This document shows positions 10,661 through 22,569 of a DNA stretch of 64,000 bases, piece by piece. Made by a program: the position numbers and the translations under genes. The stretch spans positions 8,837,841 to 8,901,840 of the forward strand of contig NC_051850.1 of the NCBI RefSeq assembly GCF_905115235.1. Reading direction: 5' to 3'. The number at the start of each line of letters is the position of its first letter. Position 1 is the first letter of the stretch. The stretch comes from Hermetia illucens. Its lineage: Eukaryota; Arthropoda; Insecta; Diptera; Stratiomyidae. Below the pieces are notes generated by a model. It saw only the letters and a program-made list of their open reading frames with translations. It searched no databases and was not told where the DNA came from.

Positions 10661-11450
10661 CCCATCGTCAGAGAGTCAGCCTAGAACTGTTTATCACATT
10701 ACTTTTGACTATCCCCCGAGGTGTCCCACCTTAGAGATCCTTTAAATTAAGGAATTCCTTTTACCAACGGAAGGGGAGAGGAGGAAGGGAACTATTAGTT
10801 CAAGGAATACCCTGTCGTCCGCCCCTCCGCCGGCAGAACTCTATCGTCTTTGCAACGAGAGGAACCCGAATGTAATGGTTAACACTCCTCCACCCGCCAT
10901 CACTCCTCAGCGTCTTCCTGACATTGTTGTCTGGAGACAAATAGAGCTGCTGATGAATCCCATCCCACCTTCCACAGAAAAAAGAGGTGCGATAGGAGTT
11001 ATCCGCAATACCACTGCAAAACACACAATTGGGAGAACGTGCCGTCACAATCTTGTACAGGTAAGACTAAAAACCTCGTTGCCCACTTTGGACTTGGATA
11101 AGGAAGTTGTCAGTCTCCCTATGCTTCCAATTCAACCACGCATCTAAGTTGCCAATGAGCCGCGCAATTTATCTGCCTCTGGTTTCATTTTGCGAAGAGA
11201 GTTGGCATTCATCTAGGGTGCGTTTCCGTCTTCCACGAAAAACCAAAACCCTTCCGCTTGTATGTAGCTTTACGCTCCTTTGCAAGAAGGTCAACGGGAA
11301 TCACCCCCGCGATCATCATCACGACCGATTCAGAGACATTGTGGTAGACACCAGCAAAGCTCCCAGTTTCTATACTGGTAGAGCAGAACAGATTGCGTTG
11401 GACTCATCAGACGACGCCAAAACTTGTCATTAACCGAATTAAGGCCTCCA
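10661..11450 (-). mobile_element. 3' fragment of the same R1-type LINE, reversed
   Basis: On the minus strand 10800-11048 encodes the ORF2 C-terminal zinc-finger region (NCVFCSGIADNSYRTSFFC, then GRWDGIHQQLYL and LSPDNNV), matching 18160-18397 of copy 2. The antisense of 11107-11433 matches 17830-18060 of copy 2. The 3' untranslated region also aligns, up to the GATGGGGAGATGTTCAGTTGG block. It is 5'-truncated and diverged, with several disruptions. Confidence 0.75.
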
Positions 11451-11529
11451 TCTGCAGCCATTTCCGGATAACGCAGCTGCTCTGATGTACTCTAAAAACC
11501 TCATTTTTGAGTCAAGCGTCCAAGGTACT

Positions 11530-12570
11530 TACCGTTGGTGGGCAGTCTCCCGGTTCAAACGAGGTCTCGCCCATAGAAATTCGACGATTTTTCTTTTTAG
11601 CCAACTCTTGCGACCAGGGGGTCGTCGAAATTTTGAATTTCCTTCGATTTCGGCCAGCCCTCCCAGGCGTGGATTTTCCACGATGTCTTGCGTTCGCTGC
11701 ATCGTAAAGTGAAAATTCTTGCGTCTCCTGAATTTGCCCCCCCGAGAAATTGTCTCCAGTAATCCGACATTTTTGCCAATTTTTTCGACCCGGGGGTCGT
11801 GGAAATTTTTAATTTCCTCCAATTTCGGCCAGCCCTCCCAGCCGTGGAATTTCCGCGCTACGTTTGCGGCATCGTAAAGTGAAAATTCTTGCGTTTCCTG
11901 TATTTGGGCCGCCTCCCCGTCCAAACATTTTTGCCAATTTTTACGACCCGGGGATCGTGGAAATTTTGAGTTTCCTCCTTGTAAAGTGAAAATTTTTGGG
12001 CTTCCTGAATCTGGGCCGCCTCCGCGTTCAAATGAGGTATCGCCCACAGTAATCCGACGATTTTGCATTTTTGCCAATTTTTACGACCCGCGGTTTGTGG
12101 AAATTTAGAATTTCCTTCGATTTTGGCCAGCCCTCCCAGCGTGGATTTCCGCGGTATCTTCCGTTCGATGCCACAATCGTAAAGTGAAAATTCTTGCGTT
12201 TCCTGGATCTGGGCCGCTTCCCCGTTTAAACGAAGTATCACCTACAATAATCCGACATTTTTGACAACTTTTACGCCCCGGCGGTCGTAGAAATTCTGAA
12301 TTTTCTTTGACTTCGGCCAGCCCCTTTAGCGCTGGATTTTACGCGATAGCATGCACTTGCGGCGAGGTAGATTGGAAATCTTTGCGCTGCCTGAATCTGG
12401 GCCGCCTCCCCGTTCAAAGGGGGTATCGCTCACAGTAATCCGACGATTTTGCATTTTTGCCAGTTTTTACGACCCGGTTCTCTCAGCCGCCTCTCGGGTC
12501 ATCGTAGAGTGAAAATTCTTGCTTTTCCTGGCAGCCTCTCCGTTCAAACCAGTTATCGCCCATAGTAATC
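11530..12570. repeat. Tandem satellite, about six monomers of 140-195 bp
   Basis: Recurring landmarks in fixed order are CCGTTCAAACGAGGTATCGCCCA, ATCCGACGATTTTGC, TTTTTACGACCCGGGGGTCG, ATTTCGGCCAGCCCTCCCA and ATCGTAAAGTGAAAATTCTT. The CGACCC motif recurs near 11611, 11786, 11944, 12084, 12274 and 12468. Most units are 175-195 bp; shorter ones carry internal deletions. The CGACCC-GG-GGGTCG core is palindromic. Reversed open frames cross the units but differ between copies, so coding is unlikely. Confidence 0.85.
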
Positions 12571-13064
12571 CTGTAATGGGTAGTTCAAAGAGGGGAGAGT
12601 ACGACTGGGTGAAAAGGAACTCCCAAGGAATACAGGTTTTGCGGAGGCGAAAAGGTTCGTAAAGACTGATGGACGATCCGGTATTTATAGCAGCAAACGC
12701 TGTACCGGACACAGCAAGGAAGAAACGGTGCATGCCAGCGATGAGAGTGTTGATGCTGTCCTAGCAAAATAACTCAGGGTGGAAAATTGCCTGAAGGAGA
12801 TCGGTAATACCCCCAACACGCTATGAAAATTCGTCCGGCTGAAGCATCATATTCATCGCTATGTTGTTCGAAATCTTAAAGACACCTGCGAACATGCCAC
12901 GGGTGATTTAGTCTCGACGAACCAATCTACAGCAAATTTAGGGAAGTTACAAACTACTACGGTTTCTCCATTGCGGCAGGCACCTATTGCTACCAAAACG
13001 TTTGGACCTTGAATCGGCTCCACAAGTGAAACCCCAGAAAATGGGAGCAAATGTCTGAACACCT
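12571..13064 (+). other. Unassigned, possibly leader of the LINE ORF1 piece downstream
   Basis: No supported gene. Short frames only. The adjacent 13065-13430 is an R1-clade ORF1, so this stretch may be the beginning of that element, but no motif confirms it. Confidence 0.3.
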
Positions 13065-13430
13065 GTGAAGCCAAGGAAGCAGGTAAATAGAAGGAAGCCC
13101 CATCCGAGTGTAATTGTCATTGAAAGTAGAGGTGACCTCTTTTATGCTAAGATTCTGGGGATGGTCAAAAGAGATCCGATACTAAGCGGGCTAGGAGACC
13201 ATGTTACACGGATCAGAAAAACGCAGAAGGGAGAACTACTCTTGGAGCTTCGGAAGACACAGGACGAAAGGACACTGAAGGAAATGGTTGGTAGATCCTT
13301 TGATGAGGAATGACCATAAGGCAGTTAACCCACGAGATAACTGTGGAGTGCTGGGACCTTGACGAGATCACGACGAAGGAGGACATTTGGAGAGAGAGAA
13401 TTGGGGCGGCAATTTCAAATTCCAGCACTG
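13065..13430 (+). pseudogene. R1-clade LINE ORF1 fragment of a second family
   Basis: The 82-codon frame (SVIVIESRGDLFYAKILGM, then RIRKTQKGELLLEL) is the Gag-like core of an R1-type ORF1, clearly different from that of copies 1 and 2. The next frame from 13310 continues with VECWDLDEITTKEDI, the usual following segment. One frameshift separates them. It is cut by the 5' end of the full-length R1-type insertion at 13441. Confidence 0.6.
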
Positions 13431-13440
13431 TAATGACACC
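13428..13440 (+). repeat. Left target-site duplication of R1-type copy 2
   Basis: CTGTAATGACACC, repeated exactly at 18661-18673 directly after the poly(A) tail. It could be read as 14 bp, since A precedes both copies. Confidence 0.9.
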
Positions 13441-13939
13441 CCTCAGGGATCGTCAACGATCCTTCATGGGTCGTTTACGATACGGGGAGTGGCGTCCCCG
13501 AGGTGCCCGAGCAAGTAGTTCTGATCCCCTAGCTGGCATAATATTTGCGTCCTAGGTAGTAGCCTCGAGAAAGTTTCTCGGTGAAGAGCGAACCGCGAAT
13601 AACCGGTACACGTCGGGACACACTGGGAGTCTCCGGAGCCGTCGACAACTCTCTGTCGGCGTCGACGGGGTGATGTGAGCCTAGCTCTGCCAAGGTGGTA
13701 GTTGTGGCGTGTATCAGGAGCTAGCCCCTTCGGGACCCTGATCGGGTAGTGTGCATTGAACCGGTGTTAGTAGACCGCGTTGCCCCGAGCGAGCGCTGAT
13801 CCGTCCGTGAATTCCGGGATCAGCTAAGCGTAGGTCAGGCCTCAGGGAACTGGAGTAGGGGCTGTGTCCCCGAGGGTATACCCGTTCCTGACTATTGCGG
13901 CCCGCTCCCTTGCACACGATGCGCTGGTAAACAACTCAA
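13441..13939 (+). promoter_or_regulatory. 5' leader of R1-type LINE copy 2
   Basis: About 500 bp, GC rich, shared with copy 1 (4491 onward) and containing conserved blocks GTCAACGATCC, TTTACGATACGGGG, TGGCATAATATTTGCGTCC and GTATACCCGTTCCTGA. No TATA box, as expected for LINEs with an internal promoter. Two Gly/Pro-coding GC blocks near 13740-13900 are missing or shortened in copy 1. Confidence 0.6.
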
Positions 13940-15422
13940 ATGGAGAATAAAAACGAACGAAACGAGGAGATAGTGGAAATGGAGAGTGAACTGGCTGCGT
14001 TTATTCGCAGCACGAAAATGCGCCGCTCGCCCCAGCGCCCAGCGAAGGACGCAACAAGGGCTGAAATACCCGACGAGACATCGGGACGCGCAGGCGGAGA
14101 GAGAGACTCAGAAAGTGATGCGGCACCTGCAACACAGATAGGAACCCAGATCATACAGCACAGTGCTGTAATTGGGGAAAGAGGCACAGTGGAAACTGCC
14201 GAAGCTAATAAAATGGTTTCGAATATAAGCCGAGTGGGAGGACTGTCGATTACTCTGGCGCAACCGGAAGAGGAAAGACTTATTAAAAAATGCACGGCGG
14301 TTGTGAAGCACATGCGATCTTCGACGTTCTTTCAGAAAAACGTCGGTAAGGGGGTGAAAAACGGGCTAATGGAACTGGAAGAGCTCCTGGACAGGATTTC
14401 ATACTATAGGCGAACATGGAAAGTAAGACAAAATCCGCAGGAAGCAGAAGCAACCGCGCTTCCCGAGGGGAACACCACGAGTACCAAACGGATCGCTGAC
14501 AGCCCATTGCAGAGCGAACTTGGTAAAAAACGAAAGGAGGAAGGGTCATCTGAAGGAGACTTCACTCAGGTACCTTCCAGGGCTGAAAAGAAGAAGGCGA
14601 AGAGGATCAAAAGACAATAACACGTCGCCTCTGCCTAAAACTAAGGCGGACACGCAGGACGGAGGGCCAAAAGAAAAGGTGGGAAGACGAAGGAGGACTA
14701 GACCGCCAGCTTTGCTTATTAAGCCGACGGAAGGCAAGACTTTTGCGGAAGTCCTCAGCGAAATCCGTTACAAAATCAAACCCGAAGACAACGGAGCGGA
14801 GGTGTCTTCCATACGTAAAACGAAGGGTGGTGGAGTCTTAGTCGAACTAGGCCCGAAGACTATAAATAAAGTCACGTTCTGTGAAGCAGTCAAGGGGCTT
14901 CTAGGAGAAAAAGCTTTGGTTTCTAGTCTGGAACCCACGTGTGCTTTAGAAATACGAGACCTTGACTGTCTCACGGAAAAGAACGAGGTAGAAGAGGCCA
15001 TCAAACGCGAATGCCCGGAGGTAACCAATGTCTAGATTGGTATCACCTCCGCAAACTCAAGAGGCCAAAAACTCGCTGTGGTGGAAGTTGCCGAGCAATA
15101 CGCGAGGAAGCTTCTAAACAGCGGGAAAATAAGAATTGGTTGGGTAGTGTGTAGGATACGAATTCGGGCCGCCCCAACCAAATGTTACAGATGTTTGGAT
15201 TATGGGCACACATCTGCAAACTGTCGGGGACCTGACAGAAAGCCAACATGCCGTAAATGCGGCCAGGCAGGCCATAAAGCGAACAGCTGCACTGAAAAGG
15301 AAAGCTGCGTCCTATGCAGGGACCGTGGCGCGACTGATGAGAGCATTGCGCACACTGCGGGATCGGGGCGTTGTCCAGTTTTCAGAGCAGAACTGGAAAG
15401 AGCTAGGATACGGTCAACATGA
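13940..15422 (+). pseudogene. ORF1 (Gag-like, three zinc knuckles) of R1-type copy 2
   Basis: The N-terminal charged region is open from 13940 to 14620. The core continues in the next frame (from within 14520-14620) through LLIKPTEGKTFAEVLSEI to an in-frame TAG at 15033, where copy 1 has CGG. The same frame then carries two CCHC knuckles (CYRCLDYGHTSANC, CRKCGQAGHKANSC) and a third related motif (CVLCRDRG...H...C). It stops at the TGA overlapping the ORF2 ATG. In the family this protein coats the RNA. One frameshift and one nonsense change make it inactive. Confidence 0.85.
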
Positions 15423-18397
15423 TTCGCATCCTACAAATCAATATGCACCGGAGTGCAACCGCTCACGAGTTGCTAGTGCAGTTCGCTGCGGAGACCAAAG
15501 CTGATTTAGTACTCATCAGTGAGCAGTACCGAAACAAGGGCCCAGTTTCATGGCACCCAGACATATCAGGTACCGCTGCCATCTGGGTTCGGGACGGCAC
15601 CCTCCTGGGGGTTCTTGCCCAAAGCCAAGGGGACGGCTTTGCCTGGATTCGGTGTTCAAGGATAACGTTTTTTAGTGTCTATCTTACGCCGAATGAGACG
15701 ATGCCGGACTTTCGTCGGAGGCTTGAGGCTTTGGAGGACGCTATCTCAAGCACGGATGGGCGGATCCTGGTCGGGGGTGACTTCAATGCTAGGGCACTTG
15801 AATGGGGCATGCCTCACACAGATTCCAGAGGGAAACGAATTCTGGAAATGGCGGCGAGAACAGGACTGGTAGTTCTAAACACCGGATCCACCCCAACGTT
15901 CCGCCGCCCGGGCTGCGAAGGAAGCATTCCAGACGTAACCTTCGCATCGGAATCACTGGTGCCGCTGGTGGACGGGTGGCGAGTTCTGGAAGACTTTTCG
16001 GCAAGTGACCACCAATACATTGCTTTCGAAGTGGTGGACACAAACTCTCGGTGGGCGCCACCCCAGCGATCTTTCTGTGTATGGAACGTCGCGAAAGTGA
16101 ACACTGGGAAGTTTGTCGAAACTCTGGGAACAGGTGGGGCCACGCTGAAGGGTACTCCTGGGGGCGGTGGCGCCGCTGCTGACACTGTCGTAAATTCAGT
16201 TATGAACCTGATAACGACGGTCTGCGGAGCCTCCATGCCCAGGAAGACATCGAGGCGCGGCAAACCTTCCATGTATTGGTGGACAGTGGAAATCGCAGAG
16301 CTCCGGAAGGAATGTCACAGGCTCCGCCGCTTAACACAACGTCTAGGCGACCGGGAGGAGGCATGTACCATAATTATGGAGTACAAATCAGCCAAAAGGA
16401 GACTCCGCAGCGCAAAAAACAAGAGCAAAGCTCGCCGCTGGCAAGATCTGATCGACGAGGTAAATGGGGATCCGTGGGGATTCGGTTACAAACTTGTAAC
16501 CCGAAAAATCGGGGCTCTGCGGAAACCCTGTTCACTTAAGGCCGAGCAGATGGACCGCATTGTGAGGGCACTCTTCCCTGCACACCCCGTATGGGATGGT
16601 GACGTCGGCGCGGAGAGCGCAGAGGACTGCCCACTTTTCTCTGTAAAAGAGTTGGAACAGGCAGTCCTCTCTATGAAAAACAAGAAGGCGCCAGGACCCG
16701 ATGGTATTCCAGCAGAGGTGTACAAACTGGTATTCCAACACCGGCCAGACCTACTGCTCGGCGCATTCAACGCTTGCCTGAAAGAGGGCATTTTCCCTGC
16801 TCGTTGGAAAGTTGCGAGGCTTGCGCTGATCCCTAAAGGGAAAGGCGATCCCGAACTGCCGTCTTTATACCGCCCGCTCTGTATGCTTGATATTGCTGGG
16901 AAAGTGCTCGAAAAGCTCATCAGAAGTAGACTCGCTGAAGCGATACGCGCTGCCGGAGATTTATCTCCCCGGCAGTTTGGTTTCAGGGCAGGGAGATCGA
17001 CAATTGATGCTGTCATGCAGGTCGTGGACGCCGTTCGACGAGCAGAGGCACATAGCCGCCGAGGCACATAGAACTCGACGGGTGGTGCTCCTCGTAACGC
17101 TTGATGTCAGAAACGCCTTCAATTCCGTAAGATGGAAAGACATTCTAGGCACACTAGACAATACCTTCAACGTGCCGAACTATCTCTTACGGATTTTGAG
17201 GGACTATCTGAGGAACCGCTCCCCGCTCTATGAAACACTAGAGGGTCAAAGGTGGATGGAGGTCACGTCGGGGGTAGCACAGGGATTCATCCTAGGGCCG
17301 CACCTCTGGAACGCTACCTATGACAGTCTGCTTAAACTCGACACGCCAGAAGAGTCGCGCCTGGTCGGCTACGCAGATGATGTCGCAGCGCTTGTTGCTG
17401 GACGCACTGTCGAACAGGCGCAAAGCAGACTCGGCATATTGATGCGACGGGTAAGCGGATGGATGACTACTCATGGTTTCAACCTTGCACTGGAAAAAAC
17501 CGAAGTAGTCATCCTGACTAAGGAAAGAATTCCGACTTTGCGTCCCATATCTTTCGGCGAGTCGATAATCGAGTTGAAATCAGCGGTAAAGTACCTCGGG
17601 TTGACTCTTGACTCAAAGATGAGCTTTTCTGAGCAAATCCAAGCAGCAGCAAACAAGGCTGCGGCTGGAGTTTCGGCGTTAAGTAGGCTAATGGCAAACA
17701 TTGGGGGTCCTACGTCTAGTAGGCGACGTCTCCTGGTGATTTCAACGCAGTCTGTCCTGCTCTGCGGCGCAGAGGTATGGGCTGGCGCTCTTAACAGGGA
17801 GGTATATCATAAACGCCTTGCGCAAGTACAGAGACGAGGAGCTTTACGGGTGGTGTCTGCGTACCGCACTGTCTCTGAACCCGCCGTGATGATGACCGTG
17901 GGAGTGATCCCCCTTGGCCTTCTTGCTAAGGAGCGTCAGGCTATATACAAGCGCAAGGGAGGTGGTTGCTCGCGAAGAACGGCAACACACTCTAGACGAG
18001 TGGCAGCTCTCTTGGCAAAATGAAACTAGAGGCAGATAGACTGCGCGGCTCATCGGCAACTTAGGTACGTGGCTGAATCGGAAGCATGGTGAGACTGACT
18101 ATTTCCTTACCTAATTTTTAAGTGGGCGTGGAAGTTTTCAGTCTTACCTGCACAAGATTGGAAAGGCGCGTTCTCCGGATTGTGTGTTTTGCAATGGAGT
18201 TGTGGACGATGCACACCACACTTTTTTTTTCTTGTGGAAGGTGGGATGGGGTTCGTCAGCAGCTCTATTTAAACACAGGGGATCTCTCTCCAGACAACAT
18301 TGTGGAAGAGATGCTGAGGACTGCTGACAGCTGGAACCGTGTTGCCCATTACGTTCGGGCCCTTCTCGTTGCTAAGAAAATAGAACTCGACCGGTGA
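15419..18397 (+). pseudogene. ORF2 (endonuclease + reverse transcriptase) of R1-type copy 2
   Basis: It starts with an ATGA overlap with ORF1. The endonuclease has INMHRS, LISEQYRN, VGGDFNAR (about residue 117) and SDHQYIAF (about 195). The RT has KAPGPDGIPAEVYK (about 422), QFGFRAGRST, LDVRNAFNSVRW, AQGFILGP and an intact GYADDVAAL. A 10-bp duplication (AGGCACATAG) near 17050-17070 shifts the frame. A TGA ends the next frame at 18023 and the C-terminal finger region (RIVCFAMELW..., CGRWDGVRQQL) resumes in the original frame at 18122. It is otherwise unusually well preserved. Confidence 0.9.
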
Positions 18398-18660
18398 AGG
18401 AGCCGGATGGCAGGGGGTTCCTTGAACTGACAGTTCCCTTCCTCCTGTCCCCTCCCGTTGGTGAAAGGAATTCCCTGATTTGAAGGCTCCGCAAGGCGGG
18501 AGAGTTCGGGGGCTGGCCCGAAGTAATGTGACAAACGGTTCCTGGCTAGCCCTCTAACGATGGGGAGGTGTTTAGTTGGTAGTCCGACAACGTACCGAAT
18601 CGGGAGTCCAACACTGTGTGCGTAAATGCATTCACCTACCCTACCCCAAAAAAAAAAAAA

Positions 18661-18673
18661 CTGTAATGACACC
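18661..18673 (+). repeat. Right target-site duplication of R1-type copy 2
   Basis: CTGTAATGACACC, identical to 13428-13440, immediately after thirteen A residues. Confidence 0.9.
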
Positions 18674-20069
18674 AGTATAATACACGACCATGCATAATGC
18701 TGTATGTAAGGTGATTCACCAAAACCAACGGGAGCATGGAAGCGAGGGATCTCACTACCAATTCATTGTCACCATTTCCTTTTTTAATCCCAGCGCGTCC
18801 AATCACGGCAACAGCTCCTAATGCAAAAGCCAAAACCGATCTCCAAACCTACTCACTTTTGTGACCTCGACCTTGAACATCAAGTTCAAAGTCAAAGAAC
18901 CAAAAGATTCTTTTATCTATTAAAAATTCTCTTGTTTATTAATTATTTAAAAGAGGAAAATTATTTAAGCAATCCTTTAATCCTTGCCATGATCACCTAG
19001 CATCTTTGAGAAGATCTTGGTTGCTTTGAATATAATTTTACTAATAATTGTTCACATCTCCTCGATCCATCCAAAAGACAAAGGAATTCTCGGAATTCTT
19101 AAAAATTATTTTTCTAATTTTAATAATTGACTTTTTTGAAATTGCAATCCAAATAGGCTGCCGTCAAGCAATAACTTCTAATTTATCTGATTCAATCCAG
19201 ATTTGGAGATAAGATTGCGAGGAACAACTACGGCCCAATAAGGCAACCTTGTTTCATTGCCAGATACACGCAATTTATCTACTGAATTTCAACTTACTTT
19301 ATTATCTTTTACTTTACAAATAAGTGAATTACTGATTTTAGATTTGGGAGTTGGAGTTCATTCATTATATCAACCGTTGAGTTTGAAGAAAGCATAGATA
19401 AGCGCGATACCAGGAAATTCAGCGAAATTTTCATGAGACCTTCTTTCTTCAGGAGAAAATTGTGGACTTGAGAGAATATGGACGTCATACCTTCCTTGAA
19501 CTGACAGGATCTGAGGTTATTTCCTAAAGATTTACTTAAAGGGGGTGTTTCAGTTCGAGTCCAAAAAGTTTCAAAAGGACCTAAAGTGTTTGACATTAAA
19601 CAGGTTGGAGTAAATGCATATAAATTTAAAATGAAGTCAATGAACTGTCAAAACCCACCCCCGCTATCCTGAAAGTCCAAAGTTATAGTCGGAAAACCGC
19701 GAATATGTGTACGAATCATTCACCAAATTGCAATGACTGACTCATTTTAGGCAACTTCTTATCAATCGAGTCAATACTTTTTGCTTATGCCGACATTCTT
19801 CAATCAATCAATTCACTGGTGTCATCCATCAGATAACACAAGTGGCCCATAATTTCAGCCTTGTTGTATGTCGTCCGAGTAATGTTGTAAACATTAACTT
19901 GTAGCGGTCATATTTCCGTTCGTTGCGTTATAAAATGGATTACAGCCAGGGACACAAAACAGTAACCAAACAATTTTATTCCATTTTTAAGATCAAACTA
20001 AGGTCGTTAAGGATCAACGTGGTTAGAAGTTCACAGTAGCATAGAATGGAATACATAGAATAGAAGAAA
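18674..20069. other. Unassigned A/T-rich stretch
   Basis: No gene supported. A 95-codon minus-strand frame at 19309-19596 has no recognisable motif. The minus-strand frame at 18636-18833 crosses the LINE insertion junction. The stretch is older flank of the LINE insertion, class unknown. Confidence 0.4.
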
Positions 20070-22560
20070 ATTCAACCGGACTCCCTTCAGTAAGCAAGAT
20101 CCTCAAGGAAACAAGAGGTAAATCCTAAAGCTAAGCGGCAATCAAAACCCTAAGCCAAGGTGTGATTACCGTGCCGAGGTCTGAATGGCCACAGGGGTTA
20201 AGGTGCGGCCGTGAACGGTAAACTCTGTGTGCTAGGCAACCCCCAGTTCGAACTAGTCTTGTTTCGGAAAAATTGGCCCTGTAGAGATCGACTTATTTTC
20301 CCTGATAAGACAAACTAAAAAAAACCCTCTAAAAGCTAAAATCAAATCTCGATTGTGATGATCCAACCTCAAGTGAAGGGGCGACCAATCATCGATGGAA
20401 AACCTCAGTCTAGACTCAGATTCTCACTTACTCAAGGGGCAATCAATCTGATTGGAACCCAGTCTTTAACGGACGAGCGGAAGCACGCCACTTCTGTCAG
20501 CACTTCGGTCATACGGCCTCTGGACAAATCACAACCAACAGGCTCTGCCAAGGTTGAGGGAAAGGAGCATCCGGGGCATCTGCGACTAAAGATAAGCGAA
20601 GCGGCAGCGATCCTAGGACGATCTTAACTTTTCGACCACTCGACCGGCAGTGACTAAGCTTTTATTTGCAGCCAAGGCTATTGAAGCCAAAGGATGGGTC
20701 TTATATGGTGACACTAATCCATCCGTTTACGATATTGAGTAGCGCGAACAGCTTAAGAGGAAACTCCTCCTAGCTTCAAGGACTGCATCTTCACAAGGCA
20801 TTAAGCTTTGCTTTGAGTCTGTAGGCGCATACCATAAAGTTACGATTAAACGTTGCCGATGAAAGCACCAACAAGTGATTCAGGCAGTACTACCTTTCCT
20901 TCAACGAACGGTCGGAGGGTGCGCGACTAACCCTGAAAAGGGTCTCTGAGCTTCCATCGTTCAAAAAGTGCTTCCTCTGGCTTTCAGAAGAAGAGCATAA
21001 TGATGTTTAGGTTTCAGAATAACTGGGTGACCAGAATAACCTCCATCTGGGTTTTGTTAGGCGGCAAAACAGGGGATAGAACCGATAGGTCGGGAACTTT
21101 ACTTACTATCGGCGTCCCAGAACCCAATATTAAGAAGGATTTTGAAAAATTGGCTGCCCGCTCAACTATGGGCTAGAGATACGTTACCAGTGTCAGTTCC
21201 TAAAACCATTGAAAGGGACGCATAGCCTCGGCATCTTCATCTAAAGTGTAGATGCCATATTTCCCAAAAAAATTTGCAGCATTGTAAAGGACTTACCAGT
21301 CTTCACATCAATAGTTGCAAGACATTTATACATCTCAATAAGAACCCCAGGTTGTCGGCGGGATAGTCTTCCAACATGCTGGCCTGTTTTATGCCAATGG
21401 AAGTGATTGAACTCGTTCCCGTATGGTGATCACAAAAGATCTCCAGGCTAACTTGGTTAACGTCCTATGTGATGGCGACATCACAACGGTCAAACTAATC
21501 ATAAAAAGTCAACTAGGAGATAAAGAGATTCTATGGTGCTCTTCATCAGAGCTATCCAATATGGTAAAAGCAAAGGCGTGGAGGTGATTGCAGGATGTGA
21601 TGTCAATACCCACCGCATATGCTGAGAAAGTTCAAGAGGATCGAGACTATTAGAATATCTAGTAGGAACCTATCTGCAGATCCTCAATTTGCGTAACGAA
21701 CCCACTTTCTTCAACGTGGTTAGGCAGGAGGTCATCGATAACACGGTGGTATCCCCTGACATTGCGGCTCTTCTTGGAGAGTGGAGAGTATCAGACGATA
21801 TCACGCTCTCGGACCAAAGGCACATTGACTTTGAAATGGGCATGGACCCCACCTCTAGCCACTCTATTTCGCTATCCGCGGAAAACAGATTGGGGGACAT
21901 ATAAAATGGAACTGAGCGTCCGAGTTATGATCCTTGAGAAGCGCATCAAATCCATTGTTGAAATTGGGAAGACAACCCAGATGATCACAACTAAAATGAG
22001 AGAAGCTTTCGAAGAAAGCTGCCCATTCAAAACGCAAGAGTATGGGGTAAAACATCATGATCGAATTTGGTACAGAAAAGAACGGTAAGGGTCTTCCTGT
22101 GATTCTGATCGAGCCTCTAGCTGGAACCGGTATAAAGAGAGCTAGCGGAGAAAGAGAAAGCTCTAAAGAATAGCATAAGATCAGCTGAACGGTCATGATC
22201 AAGACGTTTTTGTGAAGAGACTAACTCTCTTGAAGCAACCTCAAAGCTGAAGTGGATTCTTGCTAAAGGACGTAGCCAGAAGTTGGGTTATTTACGTTTA
22301 CAGAGCGGGAGGTCCACAGAAAGAATGATGAATGATGAAAAAACGCCAAACCGTTTGCTTGAAAGGCATTTTCAGGCCACATTCAAAATCTCATCTCGGG
22401 GCCTACGGCGGCATAAAGCCCTTAACGGAGAGACGGGAATCTGGCATATAAAGTAGTATCACTGTAGCGAGTAAAATGGGCATTTAACTCGTTACAGAGA
22501 TACTAGTTTGCAGGTCCCGATAGCATGATTCCTGCCTAAATAATAGAGGGAATGGATGCC
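20070..22560 (+). mobile_element. LOA-clade LINE (copy X): ORF1, endonuclease, start of RT
   Basis: It shares sequence with 48775-50070 from GTAAGCAAGATCCTCA onward. Around 20690-21250 runs a broken ORF1 aligned with the Y copy (domain of DUF4780 type: GIKLCFESVGAY). The endonuclease is readable at 21580-21900 (VIAGCDVNTH, LEYLVGTYLQILNLRNEPTF, SDDITLSDQRHIDF), which is the LOA pattern. The RT begins at AGPDSMIPA near 22505 and is then interrupted by a reversed RTE fragment. Many stops and shifts are present. Confidence 0.7.
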
Positions 22561-22569
22561 CTGGGTTTC

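Larger units (their letters stand above)
13441..18660 (+). mobile_element. R1-clade LINE, copy 2, full length
   Basis: A 5.2-kb insertion with 5' leader, ORF1 with zinc knuckles, ORF2 with endonuclease and reverse transcriptase, 3' untranslated region and an A13 tail, bounded by a perfect 13-bp target-site duplication. Both ORFs carry lesions (see their entries), so this copy is not autonomous. The target lies inside another R1-type ORF1, so insertion is not rDNA specific. The exact duplication and better preserved frames suggest it is younger than copy 1. Confidence 0.92.

Noticed and set aside
11529-12077. Minus-strand ORF of 182 codons
   Set aside because: It lies entirely inside the tandem satellite, and other monomers are interrupted or out of frame. 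It is treated as an effect of repeat composition.
11530-12570. CRISPR-like direct repeats
   Set aside because: Units of 140-195 bp without unique spacers in a eukaryotic context; plain satellite.
18636-18833. Minus-strand ORF of 65 codons
   Set aside because: It runs across the poly(A) tail and target-site duplication of the LINE insertion, so it cannot be an ancestral gene.
19309-19596. Minus-strand ORF of 95 codons
   Set aside because: No recognisable motif, promoter or splice context, and no paralogue in the window. Kept as unassigned sequence.
20184-20262. tRNA-like A-box (TGGCCACAGGGGTTAAGG) and B-box (AGTTCGAACT) spacing
   Set aside because: The B-box is a palindrome that does not form a proper T-arm, no acceptor stem pairs, and the related copy Y lacks the second half. 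It lies in a LINE leader.
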